From contig CM059560.1 of the NCBI GenBank assembly GCA_030386875.1, positions 34,838,183 through 34,902,182 on the forward strand: 64,000 nucleotides of DNA. Reading direction: 5' to 3'. Of the stretch, positions 48,732 through 61,905 are shown piece by piece. Both the position numbers and the translations under genes were made by a program. Under the pieces are notes generated by a model. It ran no database searches. It was not told the DNA's origin and saw nothing but the letters and a program-made list of their open reading frames with translations. Position 1 is the stretch's first letter. Every line of letters begins with the position of its first letter. Origin of the DNA: Morinoia aosen (taxonomy: Eukaryota > Arthropoda > Malacostraca > Amphipoda > Talitridae).

Positions 48732-48905
48732 CACTATTACAGAGCCTTCGCCCCATTCTTTAACCCTCATTACAGAGCCTTCGCCCCATTCTTTAGCCTT
48801 CATTTCAGAGCCTTCGCCCCATTCTTTAGCCCTCATTTCAGTGCCTTCACCCCATTCTTTTACCTTCATTTCAGTCTTCACCCCTTCACTCAGTTGGGAC
48901 TGAGT
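48732..48905. repeat. 33-bp minisatellite (about 5 units)
   Basis: CCTTCGCCCCATTCTTTARC with CTCATTTCAGAG recurs every 33 bp (TTCGCCCC at 48747, 48780, 48813 and later copies with ACCCC). Several units contain TTTCAG, an acceptor-like string. The 11-codon period gives a repetitive frame on the - strand. Confidence 0.9.
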
Positions 48906-49683
48906 AGTCATTTTAGAGCTTAGCCACAGTTTTTCTCGCTCATTTCAGGGTTTAAGGCCTAAATTTTGCCTTATTTCAGCACCTTAAGCGTGACAATTTG
49001 TTTTACATCAAATATTCATCCTCTATTATTCCTGAATTTAGAGTCTATGCTCGAGTTCATTTATGCGTATTCCAGTTCAACAGACTGATCCTCTTGTTAA
49101 AAACCGAAAATCGTTCATTTTTGCTTGTGATGCTACGTTTGCTCTCCAAAGTAACTTTAGTCTCGTCATATTCGTTTTTGGAGGGTCCTTGCAGGGCGTA
49201 ATCTATATTTCCCAACTTTGCTCAGAAACAACTGAGTAGCTAATGGTCAAGTAATGAACGTAAACTTATTTTACTTTCTGAATTTCAGCGGAACAATACT
49301 TACACTGAAATTGCACGATCTCAGTTTCAGGCATAGCACGCGCCGAAGCTCACGTCCGCAAGTAATGAATTCAAAAGACGCAGGAGTTACACAACGCGCG
49401 CGAATGCTGGCGAAGCCTGAAATGTCGTCCCTTAGGGAAGTGCTCTTGGTCTGTGATATAAATTCAAAGTCTCACCTGGATTTGTGTTTAAGGATAAGTG
49501 CTCTAAAAGATGTATCTTAACGCCGCGTTCTTATTAGCTGCGAACGTCTTCCTGTTGACATCAGTTGAGCTGTCATAATTTATTGCTAGTTTAATACCAT
49601 GCACATGTCATCACTTGAACTTGTAGAACACGCTAGGAAATTTCCGGTATTCTCTTGTGACACTTTGAAATAAGAGTAAACAA
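48906..49683. other. Non-coding stretch
   Basis: Nothing recognised. Confidence 0.35.
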
Positions 49684-49800
49684 TGAGGTAAAATCCCATC
49701 TTTGCCTCATATCACACTACTTGCAGTTATTACAAAACCATTCATCATTTCAAAGCCTGCCAACACTTGTCCTCACTTGGACATGGCAAACATTTCACAG
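49684..49800 (+). repeat. Dispersed diverged repeat, copy 2
   Basis: Counterpart of 48227-48345; same order of matching blocks, more AT-rich. Confidence 0.6.
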
Positions 49801-51639
49801 CTATCAACACGTGGGTCTTGACAAAAATATACTTCTTAAGTGAGTTCCTGAGTAAAAATGTTCAATTTGTGAACGGTAAGCGAATTAGCTGGGTAAATTG
49901 GTGCTTCCAGACTGAAATGCACGAACAAGTTTGTAAAGAATCAAAGCCTAGAACTAGAATACATGTAGAATCTGATGGAGCATATACTATTCTCTATATA
50001 ATGAGCCTCAAGTTAGAACAAAGCGGCTTCGCATCCTAAGCAAGCAATGATAAATCAGAATTTCTGCTATTGTGTGTTTCAGTTCAGTTTTCATATTTTA
50101 TCATGCTGAGTTCCATAAGCCTCTTTATAGATGTAATTATTGGAAGGAAAATACATTTTAAATATAATCATTGAGGTATGCTCTCCAGTGAAGGTAGCTT
50201 AAATTGCTAGGTATTGACGCTCTTCAGTTCACGTGACGCTATTTGTATGAGGAATAATTGGTGAAGAGTTCCGTTACGGTATCCAATAACTCGTCTTACC
50301 CATCAAATATCTGTGTAGAGGTCTGTGTAGGTCTCCTTGCAATAGCCAGTCTGGATTATTAAATACCAATGAAGATAAGACCAGTTAGAGTTTGCAATAC
50401 GTAGGTCTTTTAAATCAGATTTAAATAAAACGATCTGTGTTAGTCTCCAATACGCCGGTCGTGAATATCAAGTATCATCAAATAAATGAGAATGTTTACG
50501 TAATTCTTCTCGTAAATATATTGTTACGAATGGCCGTGGACTTATGCGGCTCTTTATCTTATCATATTAAGATGCCCTCATGTTTTTAGGATGATTTTAC
50601 CCCAATCACGTGCTCATAAGCTTTCACTTGGATCTATGGTCGCCTTAAGCATTTCCACTCTTCTGCTTACAGTTTACAGAGCTACGCTGCAGCAATACAA
50701 ATTTTTGAGGCATAATTTTATCAGTAATTCAGAGCCGCAGGACCGCTTTTATACTCGCTGCAGTCGTAAAAAGCCCCAAATAAAAGTGATGCTGCAAAAA
50801 GCCCTCACCATCAGGGGGTCTAATCTTGCCCGTTGATTGCTGCCCTCAAGCCGCTCTTGCCTTCATTTGCAATGCTGATTTCATTAATAAAATCGATGCT
50901 AATCTTGTTTGTTCGGTAAATACACAATAAAATCTGAAATCAGCAGTCGCCAGGCAGCAAACAAATCAACACAGTCGCACATTTGCTCAGTTAATGTACG
51001 CTTATTTTCATTAGAAATGTCGGAGCCCGGAGCTGGTCACGAGCGTGCAGAGGTGCTGCGCTCTCGCAAGCTCCCGTTAAATATTTATACTTTACCAAAG
51101 TTCAAACGCTTTCCCAATTTCGTGTCATGGATTTGAGCTTTATTTCATCGCAGAGCACGTGTTGTCGTTCACGCCTCAAATAATTGGAGTCACATGATGC
51201 CATATATGAAATGCGTTGAGGATTCCTTAATAAAAATTTATGCTTTTCAGACCTAAGATATGAGAACTAAGGGATAGGAAAAAGAAAACGAGAGACCATG
51301 CTATGTAGAGTGCATGCTATTTTGTATAAATGTTTAGTTTTATATTTATTTGTGTAGTAGGTAAAAAGCTGATTATTGTAGGCTTACCCTGTGAATATGC
51401 GCATAGAAATATTCAAGTATTTTTCTATGGTGGATTTTAAATCACGATCTGTTATTTTACAGGTAGTTAAACTGAAAATTTTTCATTGTTGAGAATAGAA
51501 GATAATTTTATTGGGGACACGTGAGCGCAACAGAAAAAGAAAGAAAGAAAAGAAAAAATGTTTATTTCCAAATTGTCACATGAGATACATGCCAACATAT
51601 TGGCTTTTAAAAGTTTCTTAAATATAGGGCATCCTAAAA
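49801..51639. other. Non-coding stretch
   Basis: Nothing supported. Ends in a short GAAA-rich run around 51530-51560. Confidence 0.35.
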
Positions 51640-52070
51640 CAAATGTTCCATACGAGGAGTACTAATTGACAAACCATCCGAGGTGTACAAGTAGATGAGC
51701 CATACGAGGCATAATAATAGACAAACTATACGAGGTGTACTAATAGACAAACTGTCAGAGGTGTACAAGTAGATAGACCATACGAGGCATATTAATTGAC
51801 AAAATATACGAGGCGTACTAATAGACAGACCATTCGTGGTGTGCTAGTAGTCTAACAAAAGTTCTATACAAGGAGTACTAATTGACAAACCATCCGAGGT
51901 GTACAAATAGATAAGCCATACGAGGCATAATAATAATAGGCAAACTATACGAGGTGTACTAATAGACAAGCTATCAGAGGTGTACAAAATAGATAGACCA
52001 TACGAGGCATATTAATAGACAAAATATACGAGGCGTACTAATAGACAAACCACACGTGGCTTGCCAATAG
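51640..52070. repeat. ~27-bp minisatellite in two ~214-bp higher-order blocks
   Basis: Units of the type ACGAGGTGTACTAATAGACA with AACTAT vary in a fixed order. The whole series starting GTTC.ATAC.AGGAGTACTAATTG appears twice, at about 51647 and 51861, each block ending with a GTGGT/CTTGC..TAGTCTA variant. The array therefore duplicated in blocks and not only unit by unit. Confidence 0.88.
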
Positions 52071-53660
52071 TCTATCTCTGTCAAGGGTAGTTGAATGAGA
52101 AATGAAAAATATGCCCTAAAAAATATGCAAAGCCCTATCACCACCAAAAACATATTTCGTATCTTCTCGATATTCACCACATCATGCGGACATGGGTACA
52201 TGGGATAAAATAGAGATACAGTGTAAGCCGGTTACCACTCATGATTGACAAATATCTACAAAATATTGGTAGAAATGGGTAAACAAACATATATTCAATA
52301 TCAAAATTCATAGCTTGTACAACACACGGACAGAAAGATAATTTTACTACGATTCATATGCTCAAATTGCACTTTATTTCATTAATTATATATGACATTA
52401 ATCCGATTCAGAGCCATCAATAAAAATTTACACTAAAATGCATTTGATGTGCTAGAAAGTTGTTTCATATATTTAAGAAGAGCAAGAATATGGTAATACG
52501 TCAGTATACGTTCAAAGTGACTTCTATCGCTCCAGTGTACAAGATAATTCTTTCCATTTCTCAAAGTATGAAGATTAAAACACAACAATACGACGGTATT
52601 TAGACCGGCGTGAAGACAATTCTGTGGGCGTTTCAAGTGGTTGAGATAAAAACATGAGGACGTAACGATTCCAAAACCAAAAGTCAAATATATTTCGCAG
52701 AATATGTCCCAATAGCGGAGCCGAGCGACGACTGGACCGAAACATGCGCGCTTTCCAGCCCGAGTGCGTCTCTCTGTGGCGCTTGCTTCTGTCCTCACAG
52801 ATGCAAATATTTTTTCTGATATTTTCACGGCAAAGGCAAACAAGCGGAATAAAAACCAAGAGATGAATTTATAATTTAACAGCGTTAAGTCTTTGACTCT
52901 AGTCCTGGACACATAAAGAATAGAATATTTGCAGTATTGAATTTTGCCATGTGAACGCCAGGGACTTTTGTATTCCTGCACCCGCTGCATAAGCAAAAAT
53001 ATATAGATTTTTGAAACAAAGAATAGGAAAATTTTCGAATTGGGAGGATAGATTTTACTTTTGCGTGCACGATTGGAAAACTAAGAGAGTTAGTGACGAT
53101 GTACAAACAAAGTAAGAGCCCGTCTTCCAGCATTATTCCCCAGAACAATCCTCTTCCGTGAGCTGCATGTGTGAGTTTAGAAAATAGGGATTTCCTATTC
53201 GTAGGTCCTCAGGACATTATTTTGCACTTTATCGCCAAATTTGACGTCTTACATGGCATTCCTGTAATCAGAATGGGTAGGACTGTGTTTTTAGAAAGGG
53301 AAAAGACCCAAGCCGTCGCCCAATTACAACAGATAATATCAGTGGTACGGTTGGCCGCAGATCTGCAGGAGGCAAGAGTCACCATCCACAACCTGAAAAG
53401 AAACAACTGTGCTCCTACCCTTACCATAAAATCAAGAAACTGAAGCCTGAAGTTCCCAAAAACACTACTGATTGCTCTAGCAAAGATTCTAAAATATGTA
53501 ATTTGGCAATAGCCATAACAGTTTCTGGCCTCAAGAAAAAAAAACAGCTCTCCTTTGAAACGTTGCCGCAAGGATTCAAAAATACCAAATCGACGTGCCG
53601 ACAAGAAGCCCTGCTCAAGGAAACTATAGGGATACGAAATTTTTGTAGTTCATTAGATTT
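52071..53660. other. Non-coding stretch
   Basis: Open frames on both strands (up to 187 codons at 52433-52996, -) show no recognised family. No repeat seen. Confidence 0.3.
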
Positions 53661-53662
53661 TA

Positions 53663-54256
53663 CGGGGTGTTTTTAAATACGGGACAATGAATTTTTTAAA
53701 TTACTTTCGATACAATGAACGGAATTTTTAAAAACAAAACGGCAGAAGAATCCTGAGATTTATATCTTTTATTTGAACTAATTTTTGAAGATGCCATTCT
53801 TCATGTGGCGTCCACTCAACTGCAAGCAATATTGGGCGCGTGTTCGCATGCTTCTTATTGCAGCACTGGTGAGGGTGCGACCGATCAACCTTATTTCTGA
53901 GATGAAGGCATCCTTGAGTTGAGTCAGATCCATCGGTTTGTCACGATAAACCGTTCTACCCTCTCCTGAAACTTCGCTGGGCTTTGACTATACTCCTTCC
54001 AGTAGAGAAGTATGCAGTGCTAATGAAAGCTAATTTTTCCTTTGTTTAGTTCGTCATCTTGGCTGCAGTTTCAGAGCAGGATGAATTTTCCTGTGTCCTC
54101 TGATTCTCATTTTGAGCTTTGTATCATGAATACGTAAGTACAAAATAAAAGATATAAATCTCAGGATCCTACTACCGTTTTGCTTGCAAAAATTCATTCA
54201 TGGTTTCAAAAGTTATTTAAGCTTTTTCGGGTCCCGTATTTAAAAAAAACACCCTG
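53663..54256. mobile_element. Non-autonomous Tc1/mariner-type element with ~110-bp inverted repeats
   Basis: Left end CGGGGTGTTTTTAAATACGG and right end (reverse complement) CAGGGTGTTTTTTTTAAATA pair, and similarity continues for about 110 bp through AAAACGG.AG.AG.ATCCTGAG and TTTATATCTTTTATTT. TA flanks both ends (53661-53662 and 54257-54258). About 594 bp long, with a transposase C-terminal remnant on the - strand. The terminal sequence differs from the other two elements in the window, so it is a separate family. Confidence 0.88.
53778..53987 (-). pseudogene. Transposase C-terminal fragment
   Basis: A clean - strand frame of about 69 codons reads VYRDKPMDLTQLKDAFISEI, then RLIGRTLTSAAIRSMRTRAQ, then YCLQLSGRHMKNGIF and TAG at 53780-53778. 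The order VYxxKPxxLxxLKDxI ... R ... YCLxLxGxH is the C-terminal end of insect DDE transposases downstream of the last catalytic acid. A stop codon cuts the frame just upstream, and no catalytic region exists in the element, so it is a relic carried inside a non-autonomous element. Confidence 0.72.
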
Positions 54257-54258
54257 TA

Positions 54259-56589
54259 CACAAGATAAAGAAAGTGATCTTCAGAGAAGAAAGCTCGGTC
54301 AGGTCTGTCAGACGGCTCAAAGATCGTTTGTCGCTCCAGTAATTTGTCTTCATACAATCTCGGTTGAACTGCGTAACACCTGCTCGGTGCGTTGATGTGA
54401 GGTGTCTTCATTGGTAACATTGGTAACCCTCCCTGCAACTTGGCTCCCAGCACTTGGAGGTACCTAAATAACGTGTTAGGCATCGGTGGCTTGATTTTTA
54501 AAGTTGTATTCAATGAGTATGAGTTTCTTCATGATATATCAAACAGATTTTGTGCAGAATTATATTCAGAATTATTGAACTATTCTGTCTGTCCTTAGTC
54601 CTCCTAAGTAGGGCAAATGTATTTACCTCAACATTTTTTCCTCCTTTATCTATCAATTCAAAATATTTTCGGTCAACAATCGAAAGCTAAATGAAACACA
54701 ATATGCTCTCACGTACTGGTTTTCTTCATTAATTTTTAATGATATGGAATAATTATGGTATACGCTGTGCATCGCTATAAACGAGCTTGCAAAATGACCT
54801 GTTCGCTGGACAATGTAGAATCTTCAGTGTATTGAATACATTTGATTCTTGAATATATATTTGGGAGTCATTTAAATACAAAGATCTTCATTTTGATTCC
54901 CTAGTTTTCAAAGTTATTTTGATTGTAAAATCCAATGATATTGTCACTGCAAAGTTTTTGTTTTCGATCTGTACGTCAGTTTCCAGTGAATGACCACAGG
55001 CCCACCTAAATAAGGCAGAAATTTGCATCAGAAATACGTACACACAGAGTGGAGTAATATAACCCGTGAATGTGTGAACTACATTACACAAATGAAGAAA
55101 CATTCACCAACTAATCAACGCTTCTACTGAGAAATGATCACGCGCTTCATATGCGCATGATCAAAACAAAGAGAACAATAATTGCGTTTTTAAGTAGCAG
55201 AATTCGAAAGCATACGAGAGTGATATTTGACAGTAGCCACTAGACCTAGAAAACTTGAGGCGTCGTTGCCATGACTACATGAAGATGGATCAGATCAGAG
55301 CGTATTGGCGTTACAATCTTTGCGTCTCTTGAAAAAACTTTTTTTCCGTAGACGAGACGCGAGTTCAAGCTCGACCCACTCTAAGCAAATAAATTTCTAT
55401 ACAAGAGTTTTACAATAAGCAAAAATTAGGATAATGACGCTGTTTGTACATGCCAAAGGCCAAGTCCTCTCAGCCGTGCGGAAAAGTTTCTTTGCTGAGT
55501 ATGAAGTCAGGGGGATGCGGAGGTAGAAGTGGTGAAATGATGCATAGTAAATGTTGTCATAGTAAAATCAATGAAGATAGGGTTGAATTTTAGGAGTATT
55601 CATATTATTAGATGAGAATTCGATTGCACTACGATTACAATTTGTTATACCAAACACGGTATAACGGAAAATTTATTTTAACAAGTCCGAGTTGCCTGTA
55701 TATTCTCATTCTGTGCGCACTATTTCAGCAGCGGATCCCAGCAGAGACTTGAGGGAAAACTAGACGGAAGCTCTTCAGCTCAACAAGGACAACATTCAGC
55801 AACGGAATACCAATTCCAAAGTTCTTACAATAGTCCAACGCTGAGCTGCAAAGAATAAGCAGTGCAATCATCACCCAACTTGGGCAGTTCAAGAACGGAA
55901 GAGCACCACCAGTTCGCTCACGCGGAAACTGAGAAGTAGACTGATTATTTCACTGCCGGTGACAAAACTGGCTGACATTTTGAAAATGAAATTGAACAAC
56001 ATTTCATCGAAGAAAATCGTAACTAAATGAATCTAATAAGGCTGGAATTGAAGGCATCACACAACCTATGCATACTTAAATACTATACGTGTTCATGTCA
56101 AGAGTTCATATCATTCCTTCAGGGAGTGTAATCTTTAGCTAACATCGCATGCGGTGGATCGCTGGAGTTTGCAAGGGATCGTTAGTGTCGCTGGTGATAC
56201 TTCCTCGACAAAAATATGAGGACTTTCAGCGAGACATTCTGAGATAGAGGCTTTTGTCTTCATCTTCTTTCACGCATTACCCCTTCACACTCGTAATTTT
56301 AGGCTCATCACTTTGAACCTCATTGCTCAGGAAATTATAACTTCCAGTTTCAAAGCTTCAGTCTCATATCCTTAAAATCAATCAATTTATGGTCATAAGT
56401 TCACGCCTCAGCCTCGCTGCCTCACGCCTCATACTTCAAGCGCATGACCTTATACTTTACTGATTGAGGCCCACAGCTCTACATTTCATTCTTTATTCTG
56501 TGCCGCGTACCTCGCACCTTCAGGGGCATAGCTTCGCACTTCACGGTTTCCGGCCCTTGGGATAATTGTTTACAGTGAACTGTTTCTGG
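54259..56589. other. Non-coding stretch
   Basis: No recognised feature. From about 56390 the sequence turns into degenerate CTTCA/GCCTCA motifs that merge into the next array. Confidence 0.35.
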
Positions 56590-56935
56590 GCCTTAGCTTC
56601 ATGCTTCACTCTTCAGGCTAGTAGCTTCATGCTTCATTCTTCAGGCTAGTGGCTTCATGCTTCACACTTCAGGCCAGTAGCTTCATGCTTCACTCTTCAG
56701 GCTAGTAGCTTCATGCTTCACACTTCATGCAAGTAGCTTCATGCTTCACTCTTCAAGCTAGTAGCTTCGTGCTTCACTCTTCAGGCCAGTAGCTTCATGC
56801 TTCACTCTTCAGGCTAGTAGCTTCATGCTTCACTCTTCAAGCTAGTAGCTTCATGCTTCATACTTCAGACTCGTAGCTTCACACTTCAGACTCGCAGCTT
56901 CATGCTTCACACTTTAGGCCAGTAGCTTCATGCTC
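56590..56935. repeat. 28-bp minisatellite (about 12 units)
   Basis: Unit GCTTCATGCTTCACTCTTCA plus GGCTAGTA, 28 bp (starts at 56596, 56624 and onward), with ACACTTC and CAAGCTAG variants. Same unit length as the array at 37470-38460 but unrelated in sequence. Confidence 0.92.
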
Positions 56936-58270
56936 CCCAGCCAGAAGGCCATGCCAGCAGCCACGGAAGACAGTTAACGTAACGCTAGCCCTAATCCAAG
57001 TCTGCCGCGACGCTACTGCAATATTTCCGCCGTTTTTTCCCGTACCGATGATTCAGAGGAGCCTGTGCTCGTAAAGGACCAGGCCCAAGCGCACCAAAAT
57101 TCCTATGAAAATTCGAATAAATCCAACGGGTCCGCGTCATATTTTTTAGGTCCGCTGTCTTCAAGAAGAAGAAAATCCTAATGAATCTGACTCTTCATGT
57201 GCTGTTTTTATTTCTATGTCGTGACTTACGCCTTCATGGTTATGCCCTAACGGGGCTGCGACCTTTCAAATTTTAGATGAAATTTTGTCTCTCGTGAAGA
57301 TATAGGAAAAAATATCGAGACTCTAAGGTACGAGAGGAAGTAGCCGTAAAAGCGAAAAAAATGTTCAATTCATAACAAAGAATTATCGAGCCTCATCGCT
57401 ACGCCTCAAGGAGACTGCGTCTGGAGAAATCATAAGCATAATTCGCGTTTTTTTACCATTCCAAGAGGCACGAGTGTCTCACGCACGATCACAGAGCGGA
57501 TACAGAGCTGACTTTCAGCGAAGCTTTGCTCAAGTGAGAGCTAAAAAGAGGGTGAACCACGACCTGGTTTGGCGCCGTGGTGTTCTGGGAGCTAGGCTGC
57601 GGCTCCAGGGAGTGCTAGGAAATGCTAGGGCGCCTCAACCAGCTCCTAGTCGTCATGAACTGCAACTAGTTGTTCCAAATAAGGGGTGAAATGCTTGTTT
57701 ATTACATTCACGTTTCAATTTACCAATCGTTATTTTCTAATTTTGTATTTAATAGTGTGAAATAACCAATTTTCTGACGCGAGGAATAAATTGTTTAGAA
57801 ATAGTTTCTAAACCTGAGGGCTATTCGATACGCACGTTTGTAATTTTAACTTTTGTTTCGATGTGCGAAATCGTCACAAACAATGGCAGACAGATGAAAT
57901 AGCACGGTTCGGTAGACGCAAATCCCATAAGGTATTTTTAGTTGAAGGGTAAAGTCAACGGAATACAGATTTCTTGTAGACTTCATGAAAATAAGCTCTC
58001 TAATAATATTTTGTAATACACAGAACTTATTTACCCAAAGCCGAGTTGAAAAGCCTTTCGTGAGATCTTATATTCTTGTGTAAATCGAGTGTTTCCTAAT
58101 GCCTTCTGGAGGACGTATGAAGAACTACTTCCACTCTCGCAGAAATGTTTCTACGTGCAAGTAGCATCGTCCTGAGGTAATACACCTTGATGTCTACAAA
58201 CGTTTATAGTTAAAAAGAACCTATTGTGAGTTGATTTACTATATGAAAAGCTATACAAACAAGATATACA
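56936..58270. other. Non-coding stretch
   Basis: Nothing recognised. Confidence 0.35.
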
Positions 58271-58310
58271 AGGTAAGATATGTACTGTACAAAAGCTACA
58301 TATCTTACCT
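58271..58310. repeat. Perfect 14-bp inverted repeat (hairpin)
   Basis: AGGTAAGATATGTA at 58271-58284 and its exact reverse complement TACATATCTTACCT at 58297-58310, with a 12-base loop. Confidence 0.85.
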
Positions 58311-59218
58311 CTATTCGATTGATGTTTAAATTGTCCTACAATCCTATTGTTCTCATGCGAAACTAATACTTATTGTACGAATACTCGTATTCTTTGATAT
58401 GCAGTTCTCGCTTTCATTATTACATAATGTGGTGAATTAAATTATCGCGCCAGTTTCTCACGATAAACAATTATATGAAAAGTCTAGGGTACGTTTGAGG
58501 AAAGTGTTTTAGATTGGATAAAGTTGTTTACGAAGAATACGGTGTTATTTAAGAGCACGTACGTACAGTGCTCTAGACTTCATCGAACACAGTTGAGGGG
58601 CAAATACTTGCATCTCAGCCTGTGAATCATAACACTCGTATATTTCTCAGGAAATTGAACTGATTAAATTGTTCATTTTTAATCATTTAAACACCTTTTT
58701 AGACTTGAGAAGCTGGTCCAAGTAAGGTGGAAAACTTGAAAATATAGTCGTGTAGTAGTTTAAAATTTTGCTTCACGTCAAATTGTGTGATTTCAAAACA
58801 TGTGATCAGGTCATGGCATTTGATTACTTTGTGCAGAATGTCATGCTGATGCAAATAGGCCAGTTTACGCAGTCACGCTTGCGTAGGACGTAGATCGTCA
58901 ATTTTGTGCATATTGTTGGGTCGGCCAATGCAGTTTTTGGGTTCCCGGGTGCCGATATTGGGCGTCGTCACGATATAATCAACCCTGAGGTCAAAGGAAC
59001 TCTAGCAGACAGAATCTGTTCTAGGGATCGTGCCTGTGTCTTTTAACGAGGGGTAGTGACACGCAGCTCGCGATGATGGTTTATTGGAGCTGATATGGAG
59101 ATCCAGTAAAGGAGTAGGGTACCGCTCCAGCTCAAGAAAGTACATCCCAACAGTTTAATTTGCGAGACGTGTTAAGTTCGTATAAATTATCAAATTTGAA
59201 CAATTACTCAAATTTATA
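58311..59218. other. Non-coding stretch
   Basis: Nothing recognised. Confidence 0.35.
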
Positions 59219-59860
59219 CTGAGTGACTGGCACCTACAGTAGTTGAACAAACTTTAACTTAAAAGTTGAAGCTGTTATTATAAGCATCTTCTACTCATTA
59301 ACCGTTCGGTAAAAAATACTTTGTTGAAAAATTACAAAAACTTGAAATTTGATAAGTATTGGAGGAAATTCGTACTTTGAGAGTGACAGAGGAATGATAT
59401 GTGGAAGTTAGGGAAGCATTTTTATAATGATAATAAGAAACAGAATAACAGCCTTAATTATTATGACCATAAGAAAGATTCTTAAACTAGGTTAGGCTGG
59501 ACAAAAGGTGTTTGACATGACGTTCATTGTTGCGATGCAGGCGTTCAAACGCTGGTGCATGGATTACCAGACGCGGTCGAAGACATCAGGAGTTGCAAAA
59601 ATCCCTGCAGAGGCTTCATTCTACCGATGAGGTCTTCTTCTGAATGAATTAGTGCTTCGTACACCAAACTCTTCAAATGTCCCCAAAGGTAGAAATCTAG
59701 GGACGAGATATCAGGAGACCCATAGGCAGCCAAGAGAAAATTTCAAGCCTAGTAACTCTTTAACGAAACATTTTCGATCACACTGATATTGAGTAAGAAG
59801 TTTTCATTTCAACAGTCCCAACTATGTTTAAGTTTGTTCAACAAAGTACCGGTCACCCAG
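59219..59860. mobile_element. Non-autonomous Tc1/mariner-type element
   Basis: Left end CTGAGTGACTGGCACC... pairs with the reverse-complemented right end CTGGGTGACCGGTAC..., and both continue into GTTGAACAAACTT about 30 bp in, giving ~45-bp imperfect inverted repeats. TA flanks both ends (59217-59218, 59861-59862). About 642 bp, with a transposase remnant on the - strand. Termini differ from the other two elements. Confidence 0.85.
59545..59733 (-). pseudogene. Transposase C-terminal fragment
   Basis: The - strand frame reads GSPDISSLDFYLWGHLKSLV, then YEALIHSEEDLIGRM. The SPDxSxLDFYLWGHLKxxVY block is the conserved region around the last catalytic Asp of the same insect DDE transposase group found at 15689-16066. 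The rest of the catalytic core is absent, so this is a relic. Confidence 0.75.
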
Positions 59861-59862
59861 TA

Positions 59863-61760
59863 GCGGCTGCCAAGCATTTATAGATCGCCAATTTCGCGGA
59901 TCCCCAGGAGGATTAGCACCCCAAACGATACTGGAGTGCTAATTCTTTAGTTGATAACAAATAGGGTGCGTTTTCTTCTTGGATCACACCATTTTGCATG
60001 GTACGATAATTATTCTACAAAGCTTATTAAAATTATTCTGTTGCCTTTTTCAAGACACAAAACTTTTGCGTTTTTCAATACCCTTATGTTTTTATAAAAA
60101 AATCACTAAGAAAAAAGTCCAGAATTCTTTTCTTTCTTCAGAATTTGTTCAGAATTCGAAAAACTAATGCGTATTCTGAAATTTCGGTGAACATCAAAGT
60201 ACATATCTTAAGAATAAAAATCTTGCATAAAAATTTTACGTCATTTCTTTTTAAATTGACAAGAAAAAATAGACCAAAATTCCTTGTTATTCCTGTTCAA
60301 ACGAATAGTTTTCGATATTTAAACTCATTAAACGCACTTGATAAATTGTACAAAATTATAAAACTCTAAATTTTGTAGTTGTAAAAGTTCTCTTAGAAAA
60401 ATTACAAGGTAGCTTATATAAAATTTGTACGAAATTTCGAAAACAGGTGTTAAATCTGCTGAACGCTCTCGATGCGTCAATTGTCGTGATTTTACTTGGT
60501 TAGTTGTACCTATTAAATAAATTCTTTTGTCCGTGATACTTTTCCAGTTTGTTATTGTGGGTTTGCCAATTTATTTTTCAAGTACTTACTTTCATAAACA
60601 ATGGTGACATGCTCCGCGTATTTTAATAGCAATAAAATATCCCACGAACTGTTTTTCATTTCCTGTTTTCAACACTGCAAAAAAATTTTGGGGCGTTTTT
60701 TTTTTTGCGTTGTAAAGTCAGGATACCACTCCTTAGGCTGCAACTTCAAAGTCACTTGATCATTAGGTGATCCAATTGTATATATTGTACAATGACTGTT
60801 CATGTTAGGCTGGTCTACAGTAGCTTGGAATTTGACGTCCAGTTTACCATGAGGAACATTTGACTTCCAATTTGTCCAGTTTTACAGGCCAGCAACATTC
60901 GACTTCATGACCCATTCTCTAAATTTCCTGGAAATCGTGAACGCTTATTGCCAACATTTATAGACTCTTAATTTTTTAAACTGGGTTGTCAGTGTCCATC
61001 TCCCTAAAGTTTTCACTGTCCCTCTTTAGTAAAGGTCAAAGCCAATTTTTTGTGTACATGTCTGGGTGAACTTGCAAAGATAATCTCGATTAGCTCCAGT
61101 GCTCAGACATTTCATGAGGTCCTGTTCTTGAAAAAGACTTCACGCTCTCACTTCTTCCTAAAGTTCTGCTCGATGTTAGTCATGGAAAAAATCTGCGCGG
61201 AAAAGGAAAAGCCACGAATTTACGCAAGTGTTAATGCAGATCGAGGGAGTGCTCTGAGGGGAGCCAGGCGTGGCCGAGCCTCGGTCACTGCCGAGGGCCA
61301 GGGGAAAAATATTAATTCTTTATGTTCAATTTTCTAGAAGGAAAAAGGGTTTGCAGACGTCGCCCTTGGCACTCAACATGTTCATGAAGTGAAAATTAGA
61401 AGCCATAATGTTATAATATCGAAAAATTATGAAATTCAAATTATAAAGGAATCATTTCCGAGGCAGTGAGACGTTATGAGCGCTTCATTTATGAGCCGAA
61501 AAATTAACGAGCAAAATCAAAAGGAATATTAAATTTACGAAGTCGTTTCACTATATTTAAAGAAAGAGCTATTGTGATGCGCATAACGTTCGTGCGAGAG
61601 TCAAAAAGAGCCATTTTAACAAACCATTTTATTTAACAGGTTTGAACAAAAGTGTGAGACTGCATGATTAAATAGCTACGTAGGAGCAACACAGCGGGCA
61701 GTGCACTGCAGCTGGTCTAGAGCACCAACCTCGTCCGTGCAGTGGCGTTCTTATACGGTG
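59863..61760. other. Non-coding stretch
   Basis: Very AT-rich to about 60700, with a short poly-T at about 60697. No supported gene. Confidence 0.35.
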
Positions 61761-61905
61761 AAGGCCAGAAGTAACTGGCCCTATTCATATGCTAACTGAG
61801 TAAACAGGATACCAAAATAAACCATAAAAATGTTACTCTTTCAAATAAAACAAAGTTTTCCTTTTATTGGCAAATCAAAAGGGTCAGTTACTTCTGGTCT
61901 ACCCT
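61761..61905. mobile_element. Small terminal-inverted-repeat element (MITE-like)
   Basis: GGCCAGAAGTAACTGGCCCT near the left end mirrors AGGGTCAGTTACTTCTGGTC near the right end, with about 100 bp of AT-rich sequence between. Size and structure fit a MITE; target duplication not identified. Confidence 0.6.

Noticed and set aside
52433-52996. 187-codon - strand open frame as a gene
   Set aside because: No domain or homology recognised; overlapping frames are also open, and there is no supporting splice or promoter context.
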